Shown here: positions 16,559 to 24,481 of the stretch, one piece after another | How positions within the stretch are numbered: the first letter of the stretch is position 1 | Layout of the letters: every line of letters starts with the position of its first letter | Assembly: GCF_022953055.1 (NCBI RefSeq) | Contig: NZ_JALJEJ010000008.1 | Coordinates: 1 to 64,000 of the forward strand | Source of the DNA: Mucilaginibacter straminoryzae | GTDB taxonomy: Bacteria > Bacteroidota > Bacteroidia > Sphingobacteriales > Sphingobacteriaceae | Direction: 5' to 3' | Length of the DNA stretch: 64,000 nucleotides | Translations under genes and position numbers: made by a program | Notes under the pieces: model-generated | Told to the model about the DNA's origin: nothing | Databases searched by the model: none | Seen by the model: the letters and a program-made list of their open reading frames with translations, nothing else

Positions 16559-18883
16559 ATGAAGGTAGGTGCACGCAGAATTAGTGCGATATATATTCTA
16601 GTCAGTCTGCTCTGGATCGTTCTCAGCGACAAGGTATTGTACTTATTTACCAGAGAACTCAAGGCCGAAAGCGTTGAATTTATCAGCAGTTTCAAAGGCT
16701 TCTTCTTTGTATTAATCACCGGATGGTTGTTATATAAGCTAATTAAACATGATGATCAGCGGCTGATCGATAGTGAGAAACAATACCGTTCTATTTACGA
16801 GGATAATCCATTGCCCATGTGGATATACAGCCTCGATACGCTGAAGTTCGTTTCCGTGAACAATACCGCGGTAACACATTATGGCTTCAGCCGGAAAGAC
16901 TTTCTAAATAAAACCATATTGGATATCCGGCCAGAGGAAGACTGGGTAAAGGTGATTAAATCCATTAAGGATGTTACCGTAAAAGTAAGGTCCTCTGGCA
17001 ACTGGCGCCATTTAAAGGCCGATGGCGAGCAAATATTTGCCAAAGTAAGTTCGCAGCAGATCATTTTTAATGGTAAGCCGCATGTGATGGTTACTGCCCA
17101 TGATGTAACCGACAAAGTATTATTTCAAAACCAGTTGGCAGATTTAAATCAAAAGCTGGAATCGGAGAAAAAGAAATTAAGCGAAACGCAGCAAATTGCC
17201 AAGTTAGGTGGTTGGGAATACTACCCTGTACAACAGAAGCTGGTATTTTCTGAAGAAATGTACCTGATGACTGGCCTCGATCCGTCGCACCCGGAAGATT
17301 TATTCCAGATCTATGTAGATCGCATCTTTGCAGAAGACAGGCCTGCCATGACGGAAGCCATGCAATTGTTGCTTACTGAAGGGCAAGCATTCGACGTTAC
17401 GCATCGCATACGCGGGTTAGATGGAAGCGTACGTTACATCCGGCAGATGGCCAGGATAGACCATTCGACAAGCCCCGCCAAAGTAATAGGGTCTGGCCAG
17501 GACGTAACGGAGATCAAAGAGCTGGAACTTGAACGGAACCAATACCAGTTCGACCTTCAGAATACCATCAATAACATCACCGAGGGTTTCTATACGCTCG
17601 ACCGGGAATTGCGCTTCACCCGGGTAAATAAAAAGTTTGAGATGGAAAGTGGGATGGAAGCCAAAGACATGATCGGCAAACACATGGAAACGGTTTTCCC
17701 AGGTATAGAAGAGAAGCTGACCTACCAGATGATCCTCGAGGTATTGGACACCAAGGATATCAGGAAATTCGAGATCTATTCCACTTATTTTAACAAGTGG
17801 CTCTTCGTAGCTGTTTATCCCACAAAAGATGGGGTAGCTGTCAACTTTAACGACATTACAGAAGTAAAGCAAAAAGACGAAGCACTGAAAGAGGCCTTGC
17901 ATCGTTACAACATGGTTGCCAAGGCAACTCAGGATGTGATCTATGATTTTAACCTTTCGACTAAAAAGATAGAACTGATCAATAACGTTAGAAATTTGTT
18001 TGAAGGGAACGACCAGGCTGAAGGCGATAAGGAAATTTATTGGGCTGATATGGTTCACCCGGAAGATCGGCTATCAGTTAAAAACCGCAGACTGGAAGCA
18101 TTTGCCAACCAAAAAGCCAACGTGAGCTGCGAATACCGCCTGCACATCGGTAACGGGAAATTTAAGCATGTGTACGATCAGAGTTATATTATTTACGATC
18201 AGGAGGGAAAAGCAGAGAGACTGATCGGGGCGATAAAAGATATCGATGCACTGAAACGTGTAAGCGAAGAAAACAAACGCCTGGCAGACATTATCACCAC
18301 CATTAATAACATGGTATTGGTAACAGATCTTAATCACCGGATTACCTGGGTTAACAAGGCATTTGAAGACCATTGCGGTTACTCGCTGTCAGAATTAATA
18401 GGAAGGGTACCGAGCGAAGTGCTCGGCGGTCTGCGTATGTGTACAAAAACATTAAGCGAGGTACTTGCAAAAAAAGATAAAGGCGAGGTGTTCTCTTTAG
18501 AATTGCAGCATCATCTTAAAAATGGAAACAGCCCCTGGCTGCATGCCGAATTTAAACCGCTTTACGATGATAAGGGTAAGAGGATAGGCTACATTTCCGT
18601 ACACCAGGATATCACGGTTAGAAAGCTGAAAGAACAGCAGATACAACTTCAGAACCAGGTGTTGCAGGAAATTTCGTGGCTTAGCTCGCACGAGATCAGA
18701 CGCCCGGTCGCTTCATTACTGGGCCTCACTTATCTGTATAAAGACACGACGGATCAACACGAAAAAGAGCACCTGGTTGCCATGATTGATGAGTGTGCGC
18801 AGGATCTGGATACCATTGTGCATACCATTACTGAAAAGGTAGATAAAGAACTTTACCCTGTTCAACAAAAGCTTTCTGCATAA
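16559..18883 (+). CDS. Membrane sensor with five PAS domains and a HisKA-like end, no ATPase domain
   Basis: The 774-residue protein has two N-terminal membrane helices (about 6-27 and 41-62) and then five PAS domains at roughly 74-190, 208-320, 325-440, 445-570 and 575-700. It ends in a helical segment with SSHEIRRPVASLLGL that resembles the H-box of histidine kinase dimerisation domains. Normal kinases continue with a HATPase domain of 120 or more residues; here the protein stops about 65 residues after the H-box and a terminator follows immediately, so no frameshifted remnant exists. It may be a phosphate acceptor, a dimerisation partner or a non-enzymatic sensor. A second protein at 53882-55237 shares the architecture. 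Confidence 0.85.
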   Translation: MKVGARRISAIYILVSLLWIVLSDKVLYLFTRELKAESVEFISSFKGFFFVLITGWLLYKLIKHDDQRLIDSEKQYRSIYEDNPLPMWIYSLDTLKFVSVNNTAVTHYGFSRKDFLNKTILDIRPEEDWVKVIKSIKDVTVKVRSSGNWRHLKADGEQIFAKVSSQQIIFNGKPHVMVTAHDVTDKVLFQNQLADLNQKLESEKKKLSETQQIAKLGGWEYYPVQQKLVFSEEMYLMTGLDPSHPEDLFQIYVDRIFAEDRPAMTEAMQLLLTEGQAFDVTHRIRGLDGSVRYIRQMARIDHSTSPAKVIGSGQDVTEIKELELERNQYQFDLQNTINNITEGFYTLDRELRFTRVNKKFEMESGMEAKDMIGKHMETVFPGIEEKLTYQMILEVLDTKDIRKFEIYSTYFNKWLFVAVYPTKDGVAVNFNDITEVKQKDEALKEALHRYNMVAKATQDVIYDFNLSTKKIELINNVRNLFEGNDQAEGDKEIYWADMVHPEDRLSVKNRRLEAFANQKANVSCEYRLHIGNGKFKHVYDQSYIIYDQEGKAERLIGAIKDIDALKRVSEENKRLADIITTINNMVLVTDLNHRITWVNKAFEDHCGYSLSELIGRVPSEVLGGLRMCTKTLSEVLAKKDKGEVFSLELQHHLKNGNSPWLHAEFKPLYDDKGKRIGYISVHQDITVRKLKEQQIQLQNQVLQEISWLSSHEIRRPVASLLGLTYLYKDTTDQHEKEHLVAMIDECAQDLDTIVHTITEKVDKELYPVQQKLSA

Positions 18884-18885
18884 AA

Positions 18886-18914
18886 AAAGGCTGCCCGTAA
18901 AAAAGGCAGCCTTT
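18886..18914. terminator. Bidirectional terminator between the PAS sensor and yceI genes
   Basis: AAAGGCTGCC (18886-18895) pairs perfectly over 10 bases with GGCAGCCTTT (18905-18914). The minus strand is followed by a run of T, and the plus strand by TTTC. It begins 3 bases after the PAS gene stop codon. Confidence 0.85.
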
Positions 18915-18935
18915 CATCTATAACTCGTCAGCCGG

Positions 18936-19469
18936 TTAAGCTTGTTTTGCAAACTGCGCGTTGATGATCAGTTTTACTTCTTCGCCAACCACGATAGAGC
19001 CAGCTTCGGTAATACCTTCCCAGGTTAAACCGAATTCTTTACGGTTGATTTTACCGGTGATTTCGAAACCTGCTTTAGTGTTACCATAAAAATCGGCGGC
19101 GGTACCACCAAACTCAACGTCAAGTGTTACGGGTTTGGTTACACCTTTAACAGTAAGGTCGCCGGTTAATTTATAATCAGAATCGTCTACTTTCTTAAGT
19201 GAAGTTGATTTGAAAGTGATTTGCGGATATTGGTCTGCATCGAAAAAGTCGGCGCCGATCAGGTGCTGGTCGCGTTGTTCCTGGTTGGTGTCAATGCTTT
19301 TTACATCTATAGAAAAGTCGATCTCAGAATCCTGAAAATCTTCACTTTCTGTAATTACTTCGCCCTGAAATGTTTTGAATGTACCTGTTACGGTAGAGAT
19401 TACAAGGTGTTTTACTTTAAACTGAACCTCTGAGTGCATTGGGTCCATAACCCATTTTGTTGTTGCCAT
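18936..19469 (-). CDS. YceI-family lipocalin-like protein
   Basis: The 177-residue protein matches YceI length and pattern: TKWVMDPMHSEVQFKVKHLVIS at the start, GTFKTFQGEV near 30, RDQHLIGADFFDADQYPQITFKST near 67, and LTVKGVTKPVTLDVEF near 105. The family forms an extended beta barrel that binds isoprenoid lipids such as polyprenyl quinone precursors. Unlike many YceI proteins it has no signal peptide, so it should be cytoplasmic. It is a single-gene unit. Confidence 0.9.
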   Translation of the reverse strand: MATTKWVMDPMHSEVQFKVKHLVISTVTGTFKTFQGEVITESEDFQDSEIDFSIDVKSIDTNQEQRDQHLIGADFFDADQYPQITFKSTSLKKVDDSDYKLTGDLTVKGVTKPVTLDVEFGGTAADFYGNTKAGFEITGKINRKEFGLTWEGITEAGSIVVGEEVKLIINAQFAKQA

Positions 19470-19577
19470 GGTAATGATGATTGTTTGATTTCTTTAACAA
19501 AGGTAAATATATATGTTTAAACATCTAATTTTGCCATACTTATTTACAATAAGAAGACAATGGCCTAAATTTAACTA

Positions 19578-19607
19578 TTGATTCTGATAATTGTTCGGTT
19601 AGATTTG
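19578..19607 (+). promoter_or_regulatory. Promoter of the glutamate-synthase-domain gene
   Basis: TTG (19578-19580), a 19-base spacer and TAGATTTG (19600-19607) fit the Bacteroidota consensus fully. It ends 17 bases upstream of the ATG at 19625. Confidence 0.65.
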
Positions 19608-19624
19608 CACATCACACTTTTTCT

Positions 19625-21265
19625 ATGAGAAAACTTTTTATTGCCTCTGCACTGATCATTGTTGCGTTAATAACCGCCTGGAGCATCATTTGGCCACCAG
19701 CCTTATGGTCTTTCGTTATTTTGGGGCCTATACTGTTGATAGGGGTGTATGACCTGTTTCAGCAAAAGCATAGCATCGTACGCAATTTTCCGGTGTTCGG
19801 GCATTTACGTTTTCTGGCAGAAGAACTTCGTCCTAAAATCTACCAATATTTTGTAGAAAGCGATACCGACGGTACACCTTTTAACCGTCAAAGCCGCAGT
19901 GTGATCTATCAGCGGGCGAAAAAGGTTGACGATACCAGTCCGTTCGGTACAGAGCTGGATGTTTACCAGATCGGTTACGAATGGCTGAACCACAGTATTG
20001 CGGCGGTAGACCATCATGAACTGGATATGGCCCCACGTGTAAAAGTTGGCGGCCCGCAATGCAGGCAGCCCTATTCTGCCAGTGTATTTAATATCTCGGC
20101 CATGAGCTTTGGTTCGTTGAGCGAGAATGCCGTGCTCGCACTCAACGGCGGTGCGCGTATTGGTAATTTTGCCCATAACACCGGCGAGGGTGGTTTAAGT
20201 GATTATCACTTACAGCCGGTAGGCGATGTGATCTGGCAAATCGGCACCGGTTATTTTAGCTGCAGAAATACCGACGGCACTTTCAATTACCAGGCTTTTG
20301 CAGAACGCGCGGTACTGCCGCAGGTGAAAATGATAGAAATTAAACTCTCGCAGGGTGCTAAACCAGGCCATGGGGGCATATTACCGGCAGCGAAAGTAAC
20401 GCCAGAGATTGCACGGATACGGTTAGTAGAAATGGGTAAGGATGTATTATCGCCGCCGTATCATACTGCATTCAGAACCCCGGTAGAAATGGTGTATTTT
20501 ATTCAAAAACTACGCGACCTGTCTGAAGGTAAACCTGTCGGCTTTAAGCTTTGCGTAGGACATAAAAGCGAGTTTTTGGCGATATGTAAGGCGATGGTCA
20601 AAACCGGCATTTACCCGGACTTTATTACGGTTGACGGGGGCGAGGGCGGTACCGGTGCAGCGCCATTAGAGTTTTCCAACTCGGTAGGGATGCCGCTGCG
20701 CGAAGCACTTGCTTTTGTGTATGATGCACTGGTTGGTTTCGATCTTAAAAAACACATCCGGATTATTGCCTCAGGAAAGGTTGCCACCGGGTTCGACCTG
20801 GTGAAGAATTTTGCCCTGGGGGCCGATATGTGTAATAGCGCCCGCGGTATGATGTTCGCACTCGGTTGTATACAAGCATTGGAGTGCAATAAAAACACCT
20901 GCCCGACAGGAGTAGCTACACAAGATAAATCTTTAATGAAAGGGCTGGTGGTGGAAGATAAAAAAGTAAGGGTAGCCAACTTTCAGAAAGAAACGGTGGG
21001 CAGCGCGATGCAAATGATCGGGGCAGGAGGGTTGCACCATCCCTGCGATCTTAACCGCTCTTACATTTACCGCAGGGTGAGCCCCAACCAGATCCAAACT
21101 TACGCAGAGCTGTTTCCTTACATCCCTAAAGGCAGCCTGCTGAACACACCGTACCCACGGCAGTTTGAATTTGACATGACCATCAGTAGTGAAAATACCT
21201 TTGTGCCCGATTTTAGCCGGGTCAGCAGTATCGAAACCGCTGGCCCGAGTGCATTTGTCGGCTGA
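19625..21265 (+). CDS. Membrane-anchored FMN-binding glutamate synthase family protein
   Basis: The 546-residue protein begins with two hydrophobic segments (about 4-24 and 27-46). The rest is the FMN-binding synthase domain of glutamate synthase large subunits: SAMSFGSLSENAVLALNGGA near 158, GAKPGHGGILPAAKVTPEIA near 243, TVDGGEGGTGAAPLEF near 338, and the cysteine cluster CNKNTCPTGVATQ near 421 that in GltB binds the 3Fe-4S centre. It lacks the glutaminase and GXGXG domains, so it is not a complete GltB. Proteins of this stand-alone type (YerD-like) have no firmly established reaction. Confidence 0.85.
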   Translation: MRKLFIASALIIVALITAWSIIWPPALWSFVILGPILLIGVYDLFQQKHSIVRNFPVFGHLRFLAEELRPKIYQYFVESDTDGTPFNRQSRSVIYQRAKKVDDTSPFGTELDVYQIGYEWLNHSIAAVDHHELDMAPRVKVGGPQCRQPYSASVFNISAMSFGSLSENAVLALNGGARIGNFAHNTGEGGLSDYHLQPVGDVIWQIGTGYFSCRNTDGTFNYQAFAERAVLPQVKMIEIKLSQGAKPGHGGILPAAKVTPEIARIRLVEMGKDVLSPPYHTAFRTPVEMVYFIQKLRDLSEGKPVGFKLCVGHKSEFLAICKAMVKTGIYPDFITVDGGEGGTGAAPLEFSNSVGMPLREALAFVYDALVGFDLKKHIRIIASGKVATGFDLVKNFALGADMCNSARGMMFALGCIQALECNKNTCPTGVATQDKSLMKGLVVEDKKVRVANFQKETVGSAMQMIGAGGLHHPCDLNRSYIYRRVSPNQIQTYAELFPYIPKGSLLNTPYPRQFEFDMTISSENTFVPDFSRVSSIETAGPSAFVG

Positions 21266-21325
21266 TTTGCTGACAACCCAATGGCAGTAAAACTAACTTA
21301 AAAGTTAGAAAACCGCTGGCGGGTT

Positions 21326-21388
21326 GGCAAATGTGGCGAATATGGCAGTCGTGGCAAATCCGGCAAATGCGGCAGACGTGGCGAACTG
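21326..21388. repeat. Seven degenerate 9-base tandem repeats
   Basis: Seven consecutive 9-base units start with GGC: GGCAAATGT, GGCGAATAT, GGCAGTCGT, GGCAAATCC, GGCAAATGC, GGCAGACGT, GGCGAACTG. The array is bracketed by a 7-base inverted repeat (GCTGGCG at 21315-21321, CGCCAGC at 21394-21400). It lies between the convergent glutamate-synthase-domain gene and sucC, in non-coding sequence. Confidence 0.7.
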
Positions 21389-21450
21389 GTTTTCGCCAGC
21401 CAGTCACTTTTTATCGCCTGGTTTCGGGACGAAATGATGTAAAATAAAAA

Positions 21451-21470
21451 AGGGAGCTTTGCGGCTCCCT
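21451..21470 (-). terminator. sucC terminator
   Basis: AGGGAGC (21451-21457) pairs with GCTCCCT (21464-21470). On the minus strand it is followed by TTTTTTATTTTA. It lies 25 bases past the sucC stop. Confidence 0.85.
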
Positions 21471-21494
21471 CTTTGATATTTTAGTCTTTAAAGC

Positions 21495-22685
21495 TTACGC
21501 TAAAACTTCTTTAACACGCTCAGCTGCTTCTTTCAGCAGTATAGCCGAGTAAACTTTCAGTCCTGAGTTATCGATCAGCTGTTTTGCTTCTTCTGCATTG
21601 GTACCTTGCAAACGAACGATGATCGGAACAGGGATGTTACCAATTTCCTGGTAAGCATCAATTACACCTTGTGCAACACGGTCGCAACGTACAATACCGC
21701 CAAAGATGTTGATCAGGATAGCTTTTACGTTAGGATCTTTCAAAATGATATTGAAAGCAGCCTTAACAGTTTGTGCGTTTGCAGTACCGCCCACGTCAAG
21801 GAAGTTAGCAGGCTCGCCACCGGCAATTTTAATAATATCCATAGTAGCCATCGCTAAACCGGCACCATTTACCATACAGCCTACGTTACCGTCAAGCTTT
21901 ACATAGTTCAGGTTAGATTTGCTTGCCTCAACCTCCATTGGGTCTTCTTCGTTGGTATCGCGTAATGCGGCATAATCCGGGTGACGGTACAAGGCGTTGT
22001 CATCCAGGTTTACCTTTGCGTCAACAGCTAAAATTTTATTGTCTGAAGTTTTCAGAACAGGGTTAATTTCAAACTGAGAAGAATCGGTTGCATCGTAAGC
22101 TTTGTAAAGCGCAGTGATAAATTTCACCATATCTTTAAAAGCATCGCCAGAAACGCCCAGGTTGAAGGCAATTTTACGCGCTTGGAAAGCTTGCAGACCA
22201 ACTTTAGGGTCAATTTCTTCTTTATGGATCAGGTGAGGGGTGCTGTGTGCAACTTCTTCGATATCCATACCACCTTCGGTAGAATACATGATAATGTTGC
22301 GTCCTTTAGCACGGTCAAGCAAAACGCTCATGTAAAATTCTTTGGTTTCGCTTTCGCCTGGATAGTAAACATCCTGGGCAATTAAAACCTTATGAACTTT
22401 TTTACCTTCAGGTCCGGTTTGCGGAGTAACCAGCTGCATGCCTAAAATAGCATTGGCTCTTTCTTTAACTTCGTCCAGGTTTTTTGCCAGCTTCACACCA
22501 CCGCCTTTACCGCGACCGCCAGCATGGATTTGTGCTTTAACCACAACCCAGTCTGAACCAAAGTCTTCTTTCATTTTTTTAGCCGCTTCAACAGCCTGGT
22601 CAACGGTCTCGGCAAGGATGCCTTCCTGAACCCTGACACCAAAGCTCTTTAAAATAGCTTTGCCCTGATATTCGTGAATGTTCAT
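21495..22685 (-). CDS. sucC: Succinyl-CoA ligase (ADP-forming) beta subunit
   Basis: The 396-residue ATP-grasp protein starts with the family-typical [34 protein letters not shown] near 51 binds nucleotide, EINPVL near 205 and [11 protein letters not shown] near 222 form the ATP-grasp centre, and [18 protein letters not shown] plus [10 protein letters not shown] near 325 are the succinate/CoA-side loops. It works with SucD to make ATP from succinyl-CoA in the TCA cycle. sucD is not adjacent and must lie elsewhere. It is monocistronic, with its own terminator. Confidence 0.95.
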   Translation of the reverse strand: MNIHEYQGKAILKSFGVRVQEGILAETVDQAVEAAKKMKEDFGSDWVVVKAQIHAGGRGKGGGVKLAKNLDEVKERANAILGMQLVTPQTGPEGKKVHKVLIAQDVYYPGESETKEFYMSVLLDRAKGRNIIMYSTEGGMDIEEVAHSTPHLIHKEEIDPKVGLQAFQARKIAFNLGVSGDAFKDMVKFITALYKAYDATDSSQFEINPVLKTSDNKILAVDAKVNLDDNALYRHPDYAALRDTNEEDPMEVEASKSNLNYVKLDGNVGCMVNGAGLAMATMDIIKIAGGEPANFLDVGGTANAQTVKAAFNIILKDPNVKAILINIFGGIVRCDRVAQGVIDAYQEIGNIPVPIIVRLQGTNAEEAKQLIDNSGLKVYSAILLKEAAERVKEVLA

Positions 22686-22795
22686 GTCTACTGTTAGAAT
22701 TTGCCGCTAATCTACAATTTCATCCCTACTTAAAAAATCTTAATTTATTTTCTGCGGTTATTTATCAATACAATTCAACTTAAAACGGTTTATCC

Positions 22796-22803
22796 TATTT
22801 TTG
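22796..22803 (+). promoter_or_regulatory. -7 box of the lolD-like operon promoter
   Basis: TATTTTTG matches TAnnTTTG exactly and ends 5 bases before the ATG at 22809, implying an almost leaderless transcript. No convincing -33 TTG is present at the usual distance. Confidence 0.45.
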
Positions 22804-22808
22804 CCCAG

Positions 22809-23471
22809 ATGCTAAAGGCTCAGAACATAAAAAAGAAATTCGGCGATCTGCATATTCTTAAAGGTGTAGACCTTGAAGTAAGCAAAGGCGAGATCATTAC
22901 CATCGTCGGCGCCTCAGGTGCAGGTAAGAGTACACTGCTTAATATCCTGGGTACGTTGGATAAGCCGGATGAAGGTAAAGTTTTTATTGCAGGCACCGAA
23001 GTAAGCAGCCTGAGCAACAACCAGCTCAGCAATTTCCGCAATCAGAAAATCGGATTTATTTTTCAGTTCCACCACCTGTTGACAGAGTTTACCGCTCTTG
23101 AAAATGTGTGCATACCTGCTTTTATTGCGGGGGTGGGCAAGCAGGCAGCAGAGAAAAAAGCGAAGGAGCTATTGAGCAAGCTTGGTCTGGCCCAGCGCAT
23201 TGATCACAAACCGGCGCAGCTATCTGGCGGTGAGCAACAACGGGTAGCCGTTGCACGTGCCTTAGTAAACGACCCGGCGTTGATTTTTGCAGACGAGCCA
23301 TCCGGCAACCTGGATTCTGCCAATGCACGCGAGCTGCATGAACTCTTTCTGCAATTGCGGAATGATCTGGGGCAAACTTTTGTAATTGTTACCCACAACG
23401 AAGACCTGGCCGACCTTTCAGACCGCAAGGTGACCATGAAGGATGGCATGATTGTACAAACTACTATTTAA
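22809..23471 (+). CDS. LolD/MacB-type ABC transporter ATPase
   Basis: The 220-residue ATP-binding protein has Walker A GASGAGKS at 34-41, Q-loop [12 protein letters not shown] near 80, signature LSGGEQQR near 139-146, Walker [14 protein letters not shown] near 158 and the switch histidine in [10 protein letters not shown] near 195. The length and the HHLL/TALENV pattern place it with LolD-type ATPases, which drive lipoprotein release or MacB-like mechanotransmission. No permease gene is adjacent; the following two genes encode soluble proteins. Its last codons overlap the earliest possible start of the next gene. Confidence 0.85.
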   Translation: MLKAQNIKKKFGDLHILKGVDLEVSKGEIITIVGASGAGKSTLLNILGTLDKPDEGKVFIAGTEVSSLSNNQLSNFRNQKIGFIFQFHHLLTEFTALENVCIPAFIAGVGKQAAEKKAKELLSKLGLAQRIDHKPAQLSGGEQQRVAVARALVNDPALIFADEPSGNLDSANARELHELFLQLRNDLGQTFVIVTHNEDLADLSDRKVTMKDGMIVQTTI

Positions 23472-23472
23472 C

Positions 23473-23781
23473 GTGAGCATTTTAATAACCGGAGCATTAT
23501 CAGCCAAAGCACATCAGTTGAAGCAACAGTTTACTGATAGCGAAGTGCTGTTAGGAGATTTTGAAGAACTGCCGATATTCATGGTACAAAGCGGTAAGAT
23601 GTTAAAACTACCTGCCCCCAAAAGCGCCGCTTATCTTCATGAAATGCTGGCCATTTGCTTAGATAACGGGGTAACCCGCGTATTAGCGCTAAATGTTCAG
23701 GAGTTTCAGCTGTTAAGCGAAGCTGTACAGCTTTTTGATGAATACGGCATACAAATAGAAAGGGGATACGATGGTTTATAG
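23473..23781 (+). CDS. Small protein resembling a pre-ATP-grasp domain (unknown function)
   Basis: I place the start at GTG 23473, one base after the preceding stop, giving about 102 residues. The in-frame ATG at 23452 would read through the end of the ATPase gene. The N terminus, SILITGALSAKAHQLK, resembles the Rossmann-like strand-loop-helix that opens ATP-grasp proteins, but the ATP-grasp fold itself is absent. No catalytic motif or membrane segment is visible. It overlaps the HAD-like gene by 11 bases, so the two are probably translationally coupled. Function is unknown. Confidence 0.65.
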   Translation: MSILITGALSAKAHQLKQQFTDSEVLLGDFEELPIFMVQSGKMLKLPAPKSAAYLHEMLAICLDNGVTRVLALNVQEFQLLSEAVQLFDEYGIQIERGYDGL

Positions 23782-24388
23782 CGATCTGGATTACCGTAAA
23801 ACAGCCTTTATTTTTGAGCTGGACAACGTGCTCTATCCGGAAAAGGACTACCTGCTGCAGGTTTACTACCTGTTTTCTAATTTCTTGGAATACACAGAAA
23901 TGACTCCGGCTAAAGAAATGCTCGGGCTGATGACAAAGGTTTTTGAAGAGAAAGGAGCAGACGCGGTGTTAGATGCTGTACAGGTAGAATTTAAGCTGGA
24001 TGAAAAATACCGCCAGAACTTTGCGCACTTAATGGTAAATGCCAAACTGCCACTTAAACTATTACTGTACCAAAAAATGCTGCAATTACTTCAGGATATT
24101 GTGGTAGACCGCAAGAAAATATTCATTGTCACCAATGGGCACCCTCCATTGCAACTAAATAAGATCAGGCAAACAGATTGGAACGGGCTTGAAAAATACC
24201 TGACATGTTATTTTGCCAACGAGTATGCGCCCAAGCCAGAGCCTGATGCTATTCATACCTTAATTAAAGAACATCAACTGGAGCGGCGAGAACTGCTGAT
24301 GATCGGAAACGGAAATATAGATGAAGCTACCGCTGAAGCTGCCGGAATTGATTATATTAGTGTTGATAATTTTCTGAACTTTAATTGA
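23771..24388 (+). CDS. HAD-fold protein with degenerate catalytic motifs
   Basis: The 205-residue protein aligns by eye with HAD hydrolases of the pyrimidine 5'-nucleotidase-like type. Motif I reads ELDNV (residues 16-20): the nucleophile aspartate is replaced by glutamate E16, while the second aspartate D18 remains. Motif II is present (VTNGHP, T121) and motif III lysine is K155 in PKPEPD. Motif IV is IGNGNID, with N180 in place of the first aspartate. Two altered key residues suggest the protein no longer hydrolyses phosphoesters and may bind a ligand or a partner. It is the last gene of the three-gene LolD-like operon. Confidence 0.8.
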   Translation: MVYSDLDYRKTAFIFELDNVLYPEKDYLLQVYYLFSNFLEYTEMTPAKEMLGLMTKVFEEKGADAVLDAVQVEFKLDEKYRQNFAHLMVNAKLPLKLLLYQKMLQLLQDIVVDRKKIFIVTNGHPPLQLNKIRQTDWNGLEKYLTCYFANEYAPKPEPDAIHTLIKEHQLERRELLMIGNGNIDEATAEAAGIDYISVDNFLNFN

Positions 24389-24481
24389 TTAAACCAGCTG
24401 TCTGAAACGTTCCGTTACGGGAAAATTTTTCTCTGTTTAAACTATTTCCGGGCTTTAAACGTATCAGTACAAATAGCATTT

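Noticed and set aside
16559..18883. Frameshifted histidine kinase pseudogene
   Set aside because: The stop is followed within 3 bases by a strong terminator and a convergent gene; no remnant of an ATPase domain is present, and the second protein (53882) has the same end.
21326..21388. CRISPR array
   Set aside because: Repeat unit is 9 bases with no spacers and no cas genes nearby.
21495..22685. Loss of sucD
   Set aside because: sucC and sucD are often unlinked in Bacteroidota, so its absence next to sucC is not evidence of loss.
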